Assembly (NCBI RefSeq): GCF_003208435.1 | Contig: NZ_QKMF01000004.1 | Coordinates: forward strand, 248,001 to 312,000 | Reading direction: 5' to 3' | DNA: 64,000 bases | From: Pelagimonas varians | Lineage (GTDB): Bacteria; Pseudomonadota; Alphaproteobacteria; Rhodobacterales; Rhodobacteraceae | Part shown: positions 24,766 to 33,169 of the stretch, one piece after another | Numbering within the stretch: position 1 is the stretch's first letter | Layout: each line of letters opens with the position of its first letter | The notes under the pieces: generated by a model | Databases searched by the model: none | The model's input: the letters and a program-made list of their open reading frames with translations, nothing else | Told to the model about the DNA's origin: nothing | Position numbers and translations under genes: made by a program

Positions 24766-25626
24766 ATGAATGAATCTCACAATACCAAACGTTTGCGACT
24801 GCGCGCCGGACCCTCAGGCATCTTTTCCAACGTCAACGAGGTGATCGAGCAAGGCAGACTTGCCCAGCTTGGTGGCTACTCGTTTTTCATTGATTGGTCA
24901 GTGTCGTGCTATCGCGATGCAGACCGAGAGGAAGACCCTTGGGCTTACTACTTTGAGCCCAGTTTTCCCGATGTCACACCTTTCGAGGGAGCAGATGATC
25001 TACCGGGTGGGATACCAATTTGCTGTACACGTGAAAACGTCATCACACCGCGGCTAGAGGACGGGAACTGCAATCCTTTACTCTTGCCGCGTGATCGGGC
25101 TGCCGCGTCACGCCTCCTGCACACCTATGTGCGGCCCAAGCAATATATAAAGGACGCTGTAGCAGCGTTTAAAGCAGACCACTGGCGCAGTAAAATGATC
25201 GGCCTTCACATTCGCGGGCCAGGGCGCTTGGACGGCGGAGCCGATGTACTTCGCAAGGCGCTAGGAGCTGAGGGTGCTGTGCCCTTTCAGCCATTTTTCG
25301 AGCACACTGATCGCATTCTCGACCTTATTCCTGATGCGGGGATCTTCGTCTGTTCCGATAGTCAGCCAGTGATCGACAGAGTCCGCGATCGCTATGGTGA
25401 TCGCGTCGTGGACTACCCCGCGATACGAAGCACCTTTGGAGAGATGCACGCCCGTCACCCCGAAAACGGAGATGAAACCTTTCCAACCTACCGCTTGGGT
25501 CTGGACATGGTGATCGAAGCATTGCTGCTGGCCGAGACAGACGTCTTCATCCATGGCAACTCAAACGTCGCTAACTTTGTGCTCTCATATGACCCATACC
25601 AGATGCATGTGTATGTTTTGGCCTGA
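24766..25626 (+). CDS. Putative fucosyltransferase-like (NodZ/O-fucosyltransferase fold) glycosyltransferase
   Basis: About 286 residues if started at ATG 24766; an open frame extends upstream to 24640 but that part is Arg/Ser-rich and unconvincing. The body contains RLRAGPSGIFSNVNEVI at the start, MIGLHIRGPGR (the H-x-R-G motif that binds GDP-fucose in NodZ and O-fucosyltransferases), GIFVCSDSQPVIDRVRDRYGD, and a C-terminal TYRLGLDMVIEALLLAETDVFIHGNSNVANF block typical of that superfamily. There is no clear ribosome site, so expression is uncertain. It lies next to a GDP-mannose-epimerase-like gene, which fits a nucleotide-sugar theme. Confidence 0.55.
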   Translation: MNESHNTKRLRLRAGPSGIFSNVNEVIEQGRLAQLGGYSFFIDWSVSCYRDADREEDPWAYYFEPSFPDVTPFEGADDLPGGIPICCTRENVITPRLEDGNCNPLLLPRDRAAASRLLHTYVRPKQYIKDAVAAFKADHWRSKMIGLHIRGPGRLDGGADVLRKALGAEGAVPFQPFFEHTDRILDLIPDAGIFVCSDSQPVIDRVRDRYGDRVVDYPAIRSTFGEMHARHPENGDETFPTYRLGLDMVIEALLLAETDVFIHGNSNVANFVLSYDPYQMHVYVLA

Positions 25627-25728
25627 GATTTCGGGCACTCCGAATTCACCGCTCCAATTCTTGTTTGGTGCACTCAAATATCATTGTTGATATTTGACAG
25701 TATTAATGGACAACGGACGAAACTTCTA

Positions 25729-26748
25729 ATGACCAAAACAGCCCTTGTCTGCGGAGCAGGCGGATTTATCGGTGGCCACCTTGTTAAACGGCTTAAATCT
25801 GAAGGGTTTTGGGTTCAAGGGGTGGATATCAAAGAGCACGAGCACGCCCAAACGCAAGCAGATGAGTTTGTCGTCGGTGACCTTCGCCAGCAATCCTTGG
25901 TAAAGGACGTTTTTGATCAAAGCTTTGACGAGGTGTATCAGCTGGCTGCAGATATGGGCGGTGCTGGATACCTTTTTACCGGCGACAATGACGCCAACGT
26001 TATGCACAACTCGATGCAGATAAACCTCAATGTCTTGGATGCAGTGCGGAACAAAGACGTAAAACGTCTTTTTTATGCGTCATCGGCATGCGTATATCCT
26101 GAGAAAAACCAGAAAGATCCTGACAACCCGAACTGCGCAGAGGACACGGTTTACCCTGCACAGCCTGACAGTGAATACGGCTGGGAAAAGTTGTTTTCCG
26201 AACGCCTCTATTTTGCGTTCAATCGCAACTACGGCACACAGTGCAGCGTGGCGCGTTACCACAATGTTTATGGTCCAGAGGGCACATGGATGGGCGGTAA
26301 GGAAAAAGTGCCCGCTGCGATGTGCCGGAAAGTCGCCGAGGCGGAATCTGGAAGCGACATTGAAGTTTGGGGCGACGGGTTGCAAACGCGATCATTTCTT
26401 TATGTTGACGATTGCGTCGAGGCAACCATCCGGCTTCAAAGGTCGAATTTCGCGGGCCCGGTTAACATTGGCTCAGAAGAGATGATTTCCATCAATGACC
26501 TTGCCAAGATGGTGATTGGCTTCTCTGGCAAAGACTTGGGCATCAAAAACATTCCCGGTCCCGAGGGCGTACGCGGGCGGAATTCCGATAATCTCCTAAT
26601 TGCAGAAAAACTTGGGTGGCAGCCCCGCTTCAAACTGCGTGAGGGAATGGAACGGACCTTTTCCTGGGTTCAAGACGCTTTGGTGCACAAATCGCACCCG
26701 GAGGGGTTACCACATGAATCCAGTGGGATGGATGCCGGAAACAAGTAG
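25729..26748 (+). CDS. NAD-dependent epimerase, GDP-mannose 3,5-epimerase-like
   Basis: A 339-residue extended SDR protein. It has the Rossmann motif GAGGFIGGHLV near residue 8, LAADMGGAGYLF (the ADMGG block characteristic of GDP-mannose 3,5-epimerases), FYASSACVYPE with the catalytic Ser, Tyr-x3-Lys in YGWEKL, and RYHNVYGPEGTWMGGKEKVPAAMCRKV, which is nearly diagnostic of GME. It would make GDP-L-galactose or GDP-gulose for a surface glycan. ATG 25729 matches the family N-terminus. It follows the glycosyltransferase by about 100 bases on the same strand. Confidence 0.75.
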   Translation: MTKTALVCGAGGFIGGHLVKRLKSEGFWVQGVDIKEHEHAQTQADEFVVGDLRQQSLVKDVFDQSFDEVYQLAADMGGAGYLFTGDNDANVMHNSMQINLNVLDAVRNKDVKRLFYASSACVYPEKNQKDPDNPNCAEDTVYPAQPDSEYGWEKLFSERLYFAFNRNYGTQCSVARYHNVYGPEGTWMGGKEKVPAAMCRKVAEAESGSDIEVWGDGLQTRSFLYVDDCVEATIRLQRSNFAGPVNIGSEEMISINDLAKMVIGFSGKDLGIKNIPGPEGVRGRNSDNLLIAEKLGWQPRFKLREGMERTFSWVQDALVHKSHPEGLPHESSGMDAGNK

Positions 26749-27211
26749 CTGGATACCTAAGATATTGTAGACCCGGAGCGGGGGCCAGCGCACTTTGTCA
26801 TAGAAGATGCGGGGATGACTCGGGAGGCGGCGATTGCGGGGCGGTGGGTTCGGGCCATTTCGTCGATTTTGCAAGCTCCACTTCTTGCACCCAGCCGACT
26901 CCTAGGTGCGTCGCGAAATCTAGGCCAAGCAACTCAGTACGTCCCGGTTGTGGCGCGCGCGCGGGTTTCCAGATTTCGCGCAGCTGTGATAGTTGCGGCC
27001 CCCCGCTTGCGGATCAGTAGCTGGATTGAGCTGTTGCAAGGCGCAGAAATCGAATCAAGTTTTATTGGGTAGCAAAATGACCGCGCTGCTGACGTAGGGG
27101 GGGATTAAGCCTCTTTGGCGAAATTTGGAGGGCACTTTGTCTGAAGCCATTGAAAACATGTGGGACTGAAAGTGCCCCACTTTTATCTATATCATTGGTT
27201 TTATTGAAAGA
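26749..27211. other. 463-base stretch without a supportable gene
   Basis: Only short, unconvincing frames occur, the longest being 85 codons at 26815-27072 with an Arg/Ala-rich product and no recognisable domain. Composition is locally uneven, with a CG-rich run near 26955. It looks like eroded sequence between the epimerase gene and the tRNA, and no repeat, IS end or integrase could be identified. Confidence 0.5.
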
Positions 27212-27288
27212 TGGTAGGCCCGGAGGGACTTGAACCCCCAACCAAGGCGTTATGAGCACCCTGCTCTAACCAATTGAGCTACAGGCCC
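27212..27288 (-). tRNA. tRNA with CAT anticodon (Ile2 with lysidine, or elongator Met)
   Basis: Read on the minus strand, the 77-base sequence has a GGGCCTG acceptor strand, a D-arm starting TAGCTCAATTGGTTAGAGC, anticodon loop CTCATAA (anticodon CAT), a T-arm with GGTTCAAGTCC and an encoded CCA end. The extended TTGG after the anticodon arm and the GTTCAAGTCC T-loop resemble tRNA-Ile2 (CAT, modified by TilS), but elongator tRNA-Met cannot be excluded without scoring identity elements. Confidence 0.85.
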
Positions 27289-27587
27289 ACCGTATGACGT
27301 TCACTATCAGACCGGCAGGGCGCGTCAATAGGGTTTGAACATCCGAAAGCGGCGCAGCGGGTAGGGCAAGAATCAGCGCAGGCGTTAAAACGCGGATTGC
27401 CTCAATACCCAAGCAGATCAAAACCAGTTTCAGAGCACTGGCGGCGGAGAAAATCGGCCAAATCGGCGTCTGCAGAGGGTGGGAGCCACCTTCTAGGCCC
27501 CAATTGCCCCATCCGTGCCGTTGCAGCACGTCCTTCGATACGATATGCGCGACGCAAACGCCGACACGACCCCTTAAGGAGACCGCT

Positions 27588-28634
27588 ATGAGCGATGGCA
27601 AAACCGGATTGACCTATGCCCAAGCAGGTGTGGATATTGACGCAGGCAATGCGCTGGTTGAACGGATCAAACCCGCCGCAAAGCGAACCAATCGCTCTGG
27701 CGTAATGTCTGGTCTTGGCGGCTTTGGCGCGTTGTTTGACCTGAAAGATGCGGGCTACAATGATCCAATCCTTGTCGGGGCCACGGATGGAGTTGGCACC
27801 AAACTGCGGATCGCGATTGACACCGGCCATGTAGACGGAGTCGGAATCGACCTTGTCGCAATGTGCGTCAACGATCTGGTCTGCCAAGGGGCAGAGCCCT
27901 TGTTTTTCCTCGATTATTTTGCAACTGGCAAGCTGGATACAGACACCGCAGCGCGCGTCGTTGAAGGCATCGCAGAAGGCTGCGTACGGTCGGGTTGTGC
28001 CTTGATCGGCGGCGAAACCGCCGAGATGCCCGGCATGTATCCGGCTGGCGATTTCGACCTTGCAGGCTTTGCAGTCGGCGCTATGGAACGCGGCGCAACC
28101 TTGCCTGCGGATGTAGCTGTTGGCGATGTGCTTTTGGGTCTTGGTTCGGATGGCGTACATTCGAACGGATACAGCCTTGTTCGTAAGCTGGTCGAAGTTT
28201 CCGGTCTTGATTGGGATTCGGATTGCCCGTGGGACGAAGGCTCTCTTGGTGCGGCCTTGCTGACGCCAACCCGTCTTTATGTAAAACAGGCTCTGTCGGC
28301 GATCAGGGCAGGGGGCGTCCATGCTCTGGCCCATATCACTGGCGGTGGTTTGACTGAAAACATTCCACGCGTTTTGCCCGAAGGCATGGGCGTGCAGATC
28401 GATTTGGATGCTTGGGATTTGCCCGGCGTGTTCAAGTGGATGCAGCAAACAGGCGATATTGCCTCTGCTGAAATGCTCAAAACCTTTAACTGCGGTCTGG
28501 GCATGGTTTTGGTGGTTTCTGCCGAGGAGGCTGATGCGCTTGTGTCTTTGCTTGGCGAGGCAGGGGAAACCGTAGCGCGCCTTGGCACTGTGACGGATTC
28601 CGGCACTGTATCCTACACTGGAACTCTTGCATGA
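27588..28634 (+). CDS. purM: Phosphoribosylformylglycinamidine cyclo-ligase (AIR synthetase)
   Basis: The 348-residue enzyme makes 5-aminoimidazole ribonucleotide, the fifth step of purine synthesis. The start ATG 27588 follows AAGGAGA. Visible are [14 protein letters not shown] at the N-terminus, [38 protein letters not shown] (the ND(L/I)...[10 protein letters not shown] signature), [11 protein letters not shown] and [17 protein letters not shown], all standard PurM text. It overlaps purN by ATGA. Confidence 0.96.
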   Translation: MSDGKTGLTYAQAGVDIDAGNALVERIKPAAKRTNRSGVMSGLGGFGALFDLKDAGYNDPILVGATDGVGTKLRIAIDTGHVDGVGIDLVAMCVNDLVCQGAEPLFFLDYFATGKLDTDTAARVVEGIAEGCVRSGCALIGGETAEMPGMYPAGDFDLAGFAVGAMERGATLPADVAVGDVLLGLGSDGVHSNGYSLVRKLVEVSGLDWDSDCPWDEGSLGAALLTPTRLYVKQALSAIRAGGVHALAHITGGGLTENIPRVLPEGMGVQIDLDAWDLPGVFKWMQQTGDIASAEMLKTFNCGLGMVLVVSAEEADALVSLLGEAGETVARLGTVTDSGTVSYTGTLA

Positions 28635-29221
28635 AACGGGTTGCGATCCTGATTTCGGGGGGCGGATCGAATATGGTTCGCCTAGCCGAAGACATGATCG
28701 ACGATCATCCCGCCCGTCCGGTTTTGGTCTTGTCCAATGTTCCGGACGCCGGCGGTTTGGCCAAAGCCCGCGCCTTGGGAATTCCAACAGAAGTTGTGAA
28801 CCACCGTGACTTTAAGGGCGACAGGGAAGGTTTTGAAAAGGCGTTGATTTCTACGATTGACCCCTATGAGCCTGATGTCTTGGCGCTTGCAGGGTTTATG
28901 CGTATTTTGACATCCGAATTTGTGGGGCACTATGCGGGCCGCATGTTGAATATTCATCCTTCATTGCTGCCGAAATACAAGGGATTGCACACCCACACCC
29001 GCGCCATCGATGCTGGCGACACAGAAGCAGGATGTTCGGTCCACGAAGTTACGGCAGAACTTGACGGCGGCCCTATTCTTGGCCAAGCACGGGTGCCCGT
29101 GGTTGCCGGGGACACCGAAGACAGCCTTTCTGCGCGGGTTCTGGTTCAAGAGCACGGGCTTTATCCGGCTGTTTTGCGGCGGTTTGTGTCCGGTGATCGC
29201 AGCCCAGTCTTGTTGCCATAG
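28631..29221 (+). CDS. purN: Phosphoribosylglycinamide formyltransferase
   Basis: The 196-residue GART transfers a formyl group from 10-formyl-THF to GAR. It has [10 protein letters not shown] at the start, [16 protein letters not shown], and [16 protein letters not shown] followed by [19 protein letters not shown], containing the catalytic Asn, His and Asp. It is translationally coupled to purM. Confidence 0.96.
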   Translation: MKRVAILISGGGSNMVRLAEDMIDDHPARPVLVLSNVPDAGGLAKARALGIPTEVVNHRDFKGDREGFEKALISTIDPYEPDVLALAGFMRILTSEFVGHYAGRMLNIHPSLLPKYKGLHTHTRAIDAGDTEAGCSVHEVTAELDGGPILGQARVPVVAGDTEDSLSARVLVQEHGLYPAVLRRFVSGDRSPVLLP

Positions 29222-29328
29222 CCTGCAAGATTGCAGTTTTGGTTGTGTTTCTGGCGCTCAGGTGTTTACCCTGACATAACAACGCACTGACGCTGACAAT
29301 AACAAAACCAACAAAGAAAAGACTGCGC

Positions 29329-30486
29329 ATGCAGACAATTACGACAACGGACGACCTGAAAACCTTTTGTGATCGTGCAAAGGGAAAACCCTATGTCACA
29401 GTCGATACGGAATTTTTACGTGAACGCACGTATTATTCCAAACTGTGTCTGGTGCAATTGGCCTTGCCGGGGCAAGACCCTGCGGATGCGGTGTTGGTTG
29501 ACCCCTTGGCTGAGGGGTTGTCCCTGGATCCGATGCTGGACCTGTTCCGGGATGAAAGCATCGTCAAAGTGTTTCATGCAGCCCGTCAGGATCTCGAGAT
29601 TTTCTTTATCGATCATGGCGTCATTCCGGTGCCTTTGTTTGACAGTCAAGTTGCCGCGATGGTGTGCGGTTTTGGTGAACAGGTTGGCTATGAAACACTG
29701 GTCAAAAAGATCACCAAGCAACAGGTTGATAAATCGTCGCGCTTCACCGATTGGTCCCGTCGGCCTTTGACGGACGCGCAGAAAACCTATGCTTTGGCGG
29801 ATGTGACGCATCTGCGTCAAATATATGAATTTCTTGCTAAAAAACTGGAAGACTCGGGCCGAGAACGTTGGGTTCGAGAAGAAATTGGCATCTTAATTGA
29901 TCCCGAAACCTATATTTCTCGGCCGGCAGAGGCGTGGAAACGTGTTAAAACCCGTTCCAATTCCGTACGGTTCTTGGCTGTTGTCCAAACCTTGGCCGAG
30001 TTTCGGGAAACCCATGCGCAATCACGCAATGTACCGCGCAATCGTGTGTTTAAGGACGATGCATTGGTTGAACTGGCCTCGACCAAACCGCAAAACCTTC
30101 AGGATCTGGGGCGTTCACGGTTGTTGCTCCGCGAAGCCCGCAGGGGTGATATAGCCGATGGCATTTTGGCCGCTATACAGGCCGGATTAAACCTGCCTGC
30201 GGACCAATTGCCGACGGTCAGAACCGAGCGTGACAAGGTGCAAGTGAACCCTGCCTTAGCCGATCTGTTGCGCGTGCTATTGAAGGCCAAAACAGAAAAT
30301 TCTGGCGTGGCGTCCAAGCTGATTGCACCGACCTCAGATCTGGATTTGATTGCATCTGGCGAACGCGATGTTGCCGCGTTGCGAGGGTGGCGTCGGGAAG
30401 TGTTCGGCGAAGACGCCTTGCGCCTATGTGCTGGCGAAGTGGCGCTGGCCACAAAAGGCAAGCAAGTGGTTGTGATTGAGATATAA
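29329..30486 (+). CDS. rnd: Ribonuclease D
   Basis: A 385-residue 3'-5' exoribonuclease for tRNA maturation. The DEDD catalytic residues are visible in YVTVDTEFLRERTYY (Asp, Glu), VFHAARQDLEIFF (Asp) and the late YALADVTHL (Asp with Tyr, DEDDy type). An HRDC domain follows from about residue 210 (AVVQTLAEFRETHAQ then PRNRVFKDDALVELA). A terminator follows directly. Confidence 0.94.
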   Translation: MQTITTTDDLKTFCDRAKGKPYVTVDTEFLRERTYYSKLCLVQLALPGQDPADAVLVDPLAEGLSLDPMLDLFRDESIVKVFHAARQDLEIFFIDHGVIPVPLFDSQVAAMVCGFGEQVGYETLVKKITKQQVDKSSRFTDWSRRPLTDAQKTYALADVTHLRQIYEFLAKKLEDSGRERWVREEIGILIDPETYISRPAEAWKRVKTRSNSVRFLAVVQTLAEFRETHAQSRNVPRNRVFKDDALVELASTKPQNLQDLGRSRLLLREARRGDIADGILAAIQAGLNLPADQLPTVRTERDKVQVNPALADLLRVLLKAKTENSGVASKLIAPTSDLDLIASGERDVAALRGWRREVFGEDALRLCAGEVALATKGKQVVVIEI

Positions 30487-30516
30487 AAAGGGGCCCTAAG
30501 GGGCCTCTTTCCTTTT
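30487..30516 (+). terminator. Rho-independent terminator of rnd
   Basis: AAAGGGGCC (30487-30495) pairs with GGCCTCTTT (30502-30510), including one G-T pair, with a 6-base loop; CCTTTT follows. It begins at the rnd stop codon. Confidence 0.75.
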
Positions 30517-30529
30517 CAACCGGTCAAAA

Positions 30530-31030
30530 TCAACGTCTTGAGCTACGCACATTTCGCGCGGCTTTGACACGGATTTCGCGAATACCTGCCAATTGATTGT
30601 CCGTCAGCCAAACCGCAACGGTGACCGAACGCGAAGCTTCGGTTCCAACATTGCCACGCAGTTGAATGGCTTTGAAATCATAGGTAGCGACGGTTTCAGT
30701 GGTTTCAGCTTCGTTCTGAACCAAGCGAACGTCATAGAAACCTTGCCGGTTCACAATTCCGGTCGCGCGAATAATCGCGCCGCCAGGGCGTCGCTCGATC
30801 AGCATTTCACTCACTTCGCCGACGAATTGACCATAATAATTGGTGTCTTTTTCAGAGCGAAAAATCGACGCGCGTCGTTGGGGAATCAACGGATTGACCC
30901 CCTCAGGGACAGCGACAGGTTCACTGCTGCTTTCACCATACCAGTTATATGGGTTAAAATTGGATTCTTTGAATCCACAGCCGCCAAGCATCAGCGCTGA
31001 AAGCACCAAAACGGAAAGAGGTTTGTTCAT
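30530..31030 (-). CDS. Conserved outer-membrane lipoprotein of unknown function (DUF3576-like)
   Basis: The protein has 166 residues from ATG 31030. A lipoprotein signal peptide is clear: MNKPLSVLVLSALMLGGCGF, with the lipobox LGGC and Gly after Cys. The mature part begins with an Asn/Ser-rich spacer (FNPYNWYGESSSEP), then a compact domain with YGQFVGEVSEMLIERRPGGAIIRATGIVNRQGFYDVRLV and a C-terminal VWLTDNQLAGIREIRV segment. The layout recalls a small lipoprotein widespread in Rhodobacterales, but I cannot name a function. It ends convergently with rnd, about 15 bases past the terminator. Confidence 0.7.
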   Translation of the reverse strand: MNKPLSVLVLSALMLGGCGFKESNFNPYNWYGESSSEPVAVPEGVNPLIPQRRASIFRSEKDTNYYGQFVGEVSEMLIERRPGGAIIRATGIVNRQGFYDVRLVQNEAETTETVATYDFKAIQLRGNVGTEASRSVTVAVWLTDNQLAGIREIRVKAARNVRSSRR

Positions 31031-31151
31031 TTTGTTTCTGCCCCATACCTGCATGTTTAATGGGTTATCTCAATTCCTCACGCTTGAAAAGCGCCAAGGG
31101 CTGGACCTTTTGAGCTTGCCCGCTTAGGTGCTTGGAAAAAGGAGTTTCAGC

Positions 31152-31556
31152 ATGGCGCAGGCAGCATTTGAAGAGGTGGTTGAGGATTTCGAGTTTCTAG
31201 AAGACTGGGAAGATCGCTATCGCATGGTGATTGATATGGGCAAAGCGCTGACTCCGCTTGACGATGCACTCAAAGTGCCTGCGACCAAAGTAGACGGCTG
31301 TGCCAGCCAGGTTTGGCTGCACATGACTCCTGCAAATGGCACGTTTCATTTTCAAGGTGAAAGCGACGCGATGATTGTCCAAGGACTTATCGCGCTTTTG
31401 CATAAATTGTACGACGGGCTCGATATGTCAGAGGTCGCTGCGGTGAATGCCCGTGAAGAACTGAGCCGCTTGGGTTTGCACGATCACTTGTCTGCACAGC
31501 GATCAAACGGCTTGCGCGCAATGATCGAGCGCATTCAAAAAGAGGCCAATGCCTGA
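31152..31556 (+). CDS. sufE: SufE-family cysteine desulfuration protein
   Basis: A 134-residue SufE protein starting at ATG 31152 after AAGGAG. The sulfur-accepting Cys is in KVDGCASQVWL, within the conserved V-x-G-C-x-S-x-V-W motif, and the flanking EDRYRMVIDMGKALTPL and VNAREELSRLGLHDHLSAQRSNGLRAMIERI match the family at both ends. It takes sulfur from SufS for Fe-S cluster assembly. It is isolated from any suf operon here. Confidence 0.93.
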   Translation: MAQAAFEEVVEDFEFLEDWEDRYRMVIDMGKALTPLDDALKVPATKVDGCASQVWLHMTPANGTFHFQGESDAMIVQGLIALLHKLYDGLDMSEVAAVNAREELSRLGLHDHLSAQRSNGLRAMIERIQKEANA

Positions 31557-31639
31557 ACAGCGCAAAGACCCCTGAAAAGTCTGGTGTCAGGTGGTAGAAA
31601 ACCGGGGGCAGGCTAACCAGCCCCCGAAATCATCACAAA

Positions 31640-33154
31640 CTACGCGTTGCCGTTCTTGGTGAAACGCGCAGCATCCGCTGCCGCGCGACGGATCGCATTC
31701 GATTTATGCACCGTCTCTTGGTATTCGGCTTCGGGGTCGCTGTCATAGACGACACCGCCGCCCGCCTGAATATACAGCTTTTGATCTTTCACGATGGCTG
31801 TGCGCAATGCGATACACATATCCATATCGCCGCCAGCGCTGAAATAGCCAACGCCGCCGCCATAGACGCCGCGCTTTTCTGGTTCTAACTCGTCAATTAT
31901 TTCCATAGCCCGCACCTTGGGGGCTCCGGAAACTGTACCGGCTGGCATGCCTGCAAAGAACGCTGACAATGAATCTTGGTCTTCGTGCAATTCGCCCACA
32001 ACGTTGGATACGATGTGCATGACGTGGCTGTAGCGTTCGATGATGAATTCTTCGGTTGGACGCACGGTGCCAATTTTAGCGACGCGGCCTACATCGTTGC
32101 GGCCCAGATCCAGCAGCATCAAATGCTCTGCCAGTTCTTTTTGGTCGGCCAAAAGGTCCAGTTCCAATGCTTTGTCTTCTTCCGGCGTTGCACCGCGGGG
32201 ACGCGTGCCTGCAATCGGGCGGATGGTAACTTCATTTCCAAACACCCGAACCAGAATTTCCGGCGATGCACCAATGACTTGAAAATCGCCAAAGTTGAAG
32301 TGAAACATAAATGGAGACGGGTTTGTCCGCCGCAACGATCGATATAGTGCAAATGGCGGCAATGGGAAATCTTGGGTCCAGCGCTGTGCAGGAACCACCT
32401 GAAAGATGTCACCGGCTTTGATGTATTCTTTGGCCTGCAACACCGCTGCCTTGTATCCATCATGGGTGAAGTTGGAAACCGGAGTGCCCAAATCAGCCGC
32501 TTCACCCAGATCACGGGCTTGTTGGGGCAATGCGCGTTCAAGATCGCGGACTGCATCCATAACCCTCTCGGCGGCCTGCGCGTATGCTGCGCGGGCCGAC
32601 ATGCCATCCTGGATCCATGCGGGGGACACAACCGTCACCTCGCCCTTGGCCCCATCCAGAACCGCAACCACGGACGGACGCAAGAAGCACGCATCCGGCA
32701 AACCCAAAGGATCGGGGTTGATGTTGGGCAGATGTTCGACCAACCGGATCATGTCATAGCCAAGGTAGCCAAAAAGGCCAGCTGCGGCTTGCGGCAGGTT
32801 GTCGGGCAAATCGATCCGGCTTTCGGCCAGAAGCTCGCGCAACAAATCCAGTGGCTCGCCGTCTTGATTGGTGAAGCTATCAGGATCAAAACGCGCAGAG
32901 CGATTGATGCGGGCTTGTGTGCCGTGACATTGCCAGATCAGATCCGGTTTCATCCCAATGATCGAATAGCGACCGCGGATTTCACCGCCAGTCACGGATT
33001 CCAGCATAAAGCTGTCGCGGGCCGCTCCGGTCAATTTCAGCATCAAAGACACAGGAGTGTCCAGATCTGCCGCCAGCCGCGTGTATACAATTTGATTTTG
33101 ACCAGCTTTGTAAGCGGCTTCAAATTCGTCGAAGGATGGGGTCAGACCTGACAT
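31640..33154 (-). CDS. trpE: Anthranilate synthase component I
   Basis: The 504-residue enzyme converts chorismate to anthranilate with a TrpG partner that is not in this window. The chorismate-binding half is clear: RPIAGTRPRGATPEEDKALE, LLDLGRNDVGRVAKIGTV, FFAGMPAGTVSGAPKVRAMEIID, and GGGVGYFSAGGDMDMCIALRT. The N-terminal domain includes the LESVTGG feedback-site region. It starts 15 bases after the upstream PpiD-like gene, so the two are probably cotranscribed, and no trp leader peptide is seen between them. Confidence 0.95.
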   Translation of the reverse strand: MSGLTPSFDEFEAAYKAGQNQIVYTRLAADLDTPVSLMLKLTGAARDSFMLESVTGGEIRGRYSIIGMKPDLIWQCHGTQARINRSARFDPDSFTNQDGEPLDLLRELLAESRIDLPDNLPQAAAGLFGYLGYDMIRLVEHLPNINPDPLGLPDACFLRPSVVAVLDGAKGEVTVVSPAWIQDGMSARAAYAQAAERVMDAVRDLERALPQQARDLGEAADLGTPVSNFTHDGYKAAVLQAKEYIKAGDIFQVVPAQRWTQDFPLPPFALYRSLRRTNPSPFMFHFNFGDFQVIGASPEILVRVFGNEVTIRPIAGTRPRGATPEEDKALELDLLADQKELAEHLMLLDLGRNDVGRVAKIGTVRPTEEFIIERYSHVMHIVSNVVGELHEDQDSLSAFFAGMPAGTVSGAPKVRAMEIIDELEPEKRGVYGGGVGYFSAGGDMDMCIALRTAIVKDQKLYIQAGGGVVYDSDPEAEYQETVHKSNAIRRAAADAARFTKNGNA

Positions 33155-33169
33155 ATAACGTGCTCGGCT

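Noticed and set aside
26744-27026. 11-base direct repeat AGTAGCTGGAT at 26744-26754 and 27016-27026 as target-site duplication
   Set aside because: An 11-mer repeat within a few kilobases is expected by chance, and no transposase or inverted ends lie between the copies.
27402-28787. 461-codon open frame on the minus strand across purM
   Set aside because: It is antisense to an unambiguous purM/purN pair, has no ribosome site and gives no recognisable domain. Codon bias of purM keeps this frame open.
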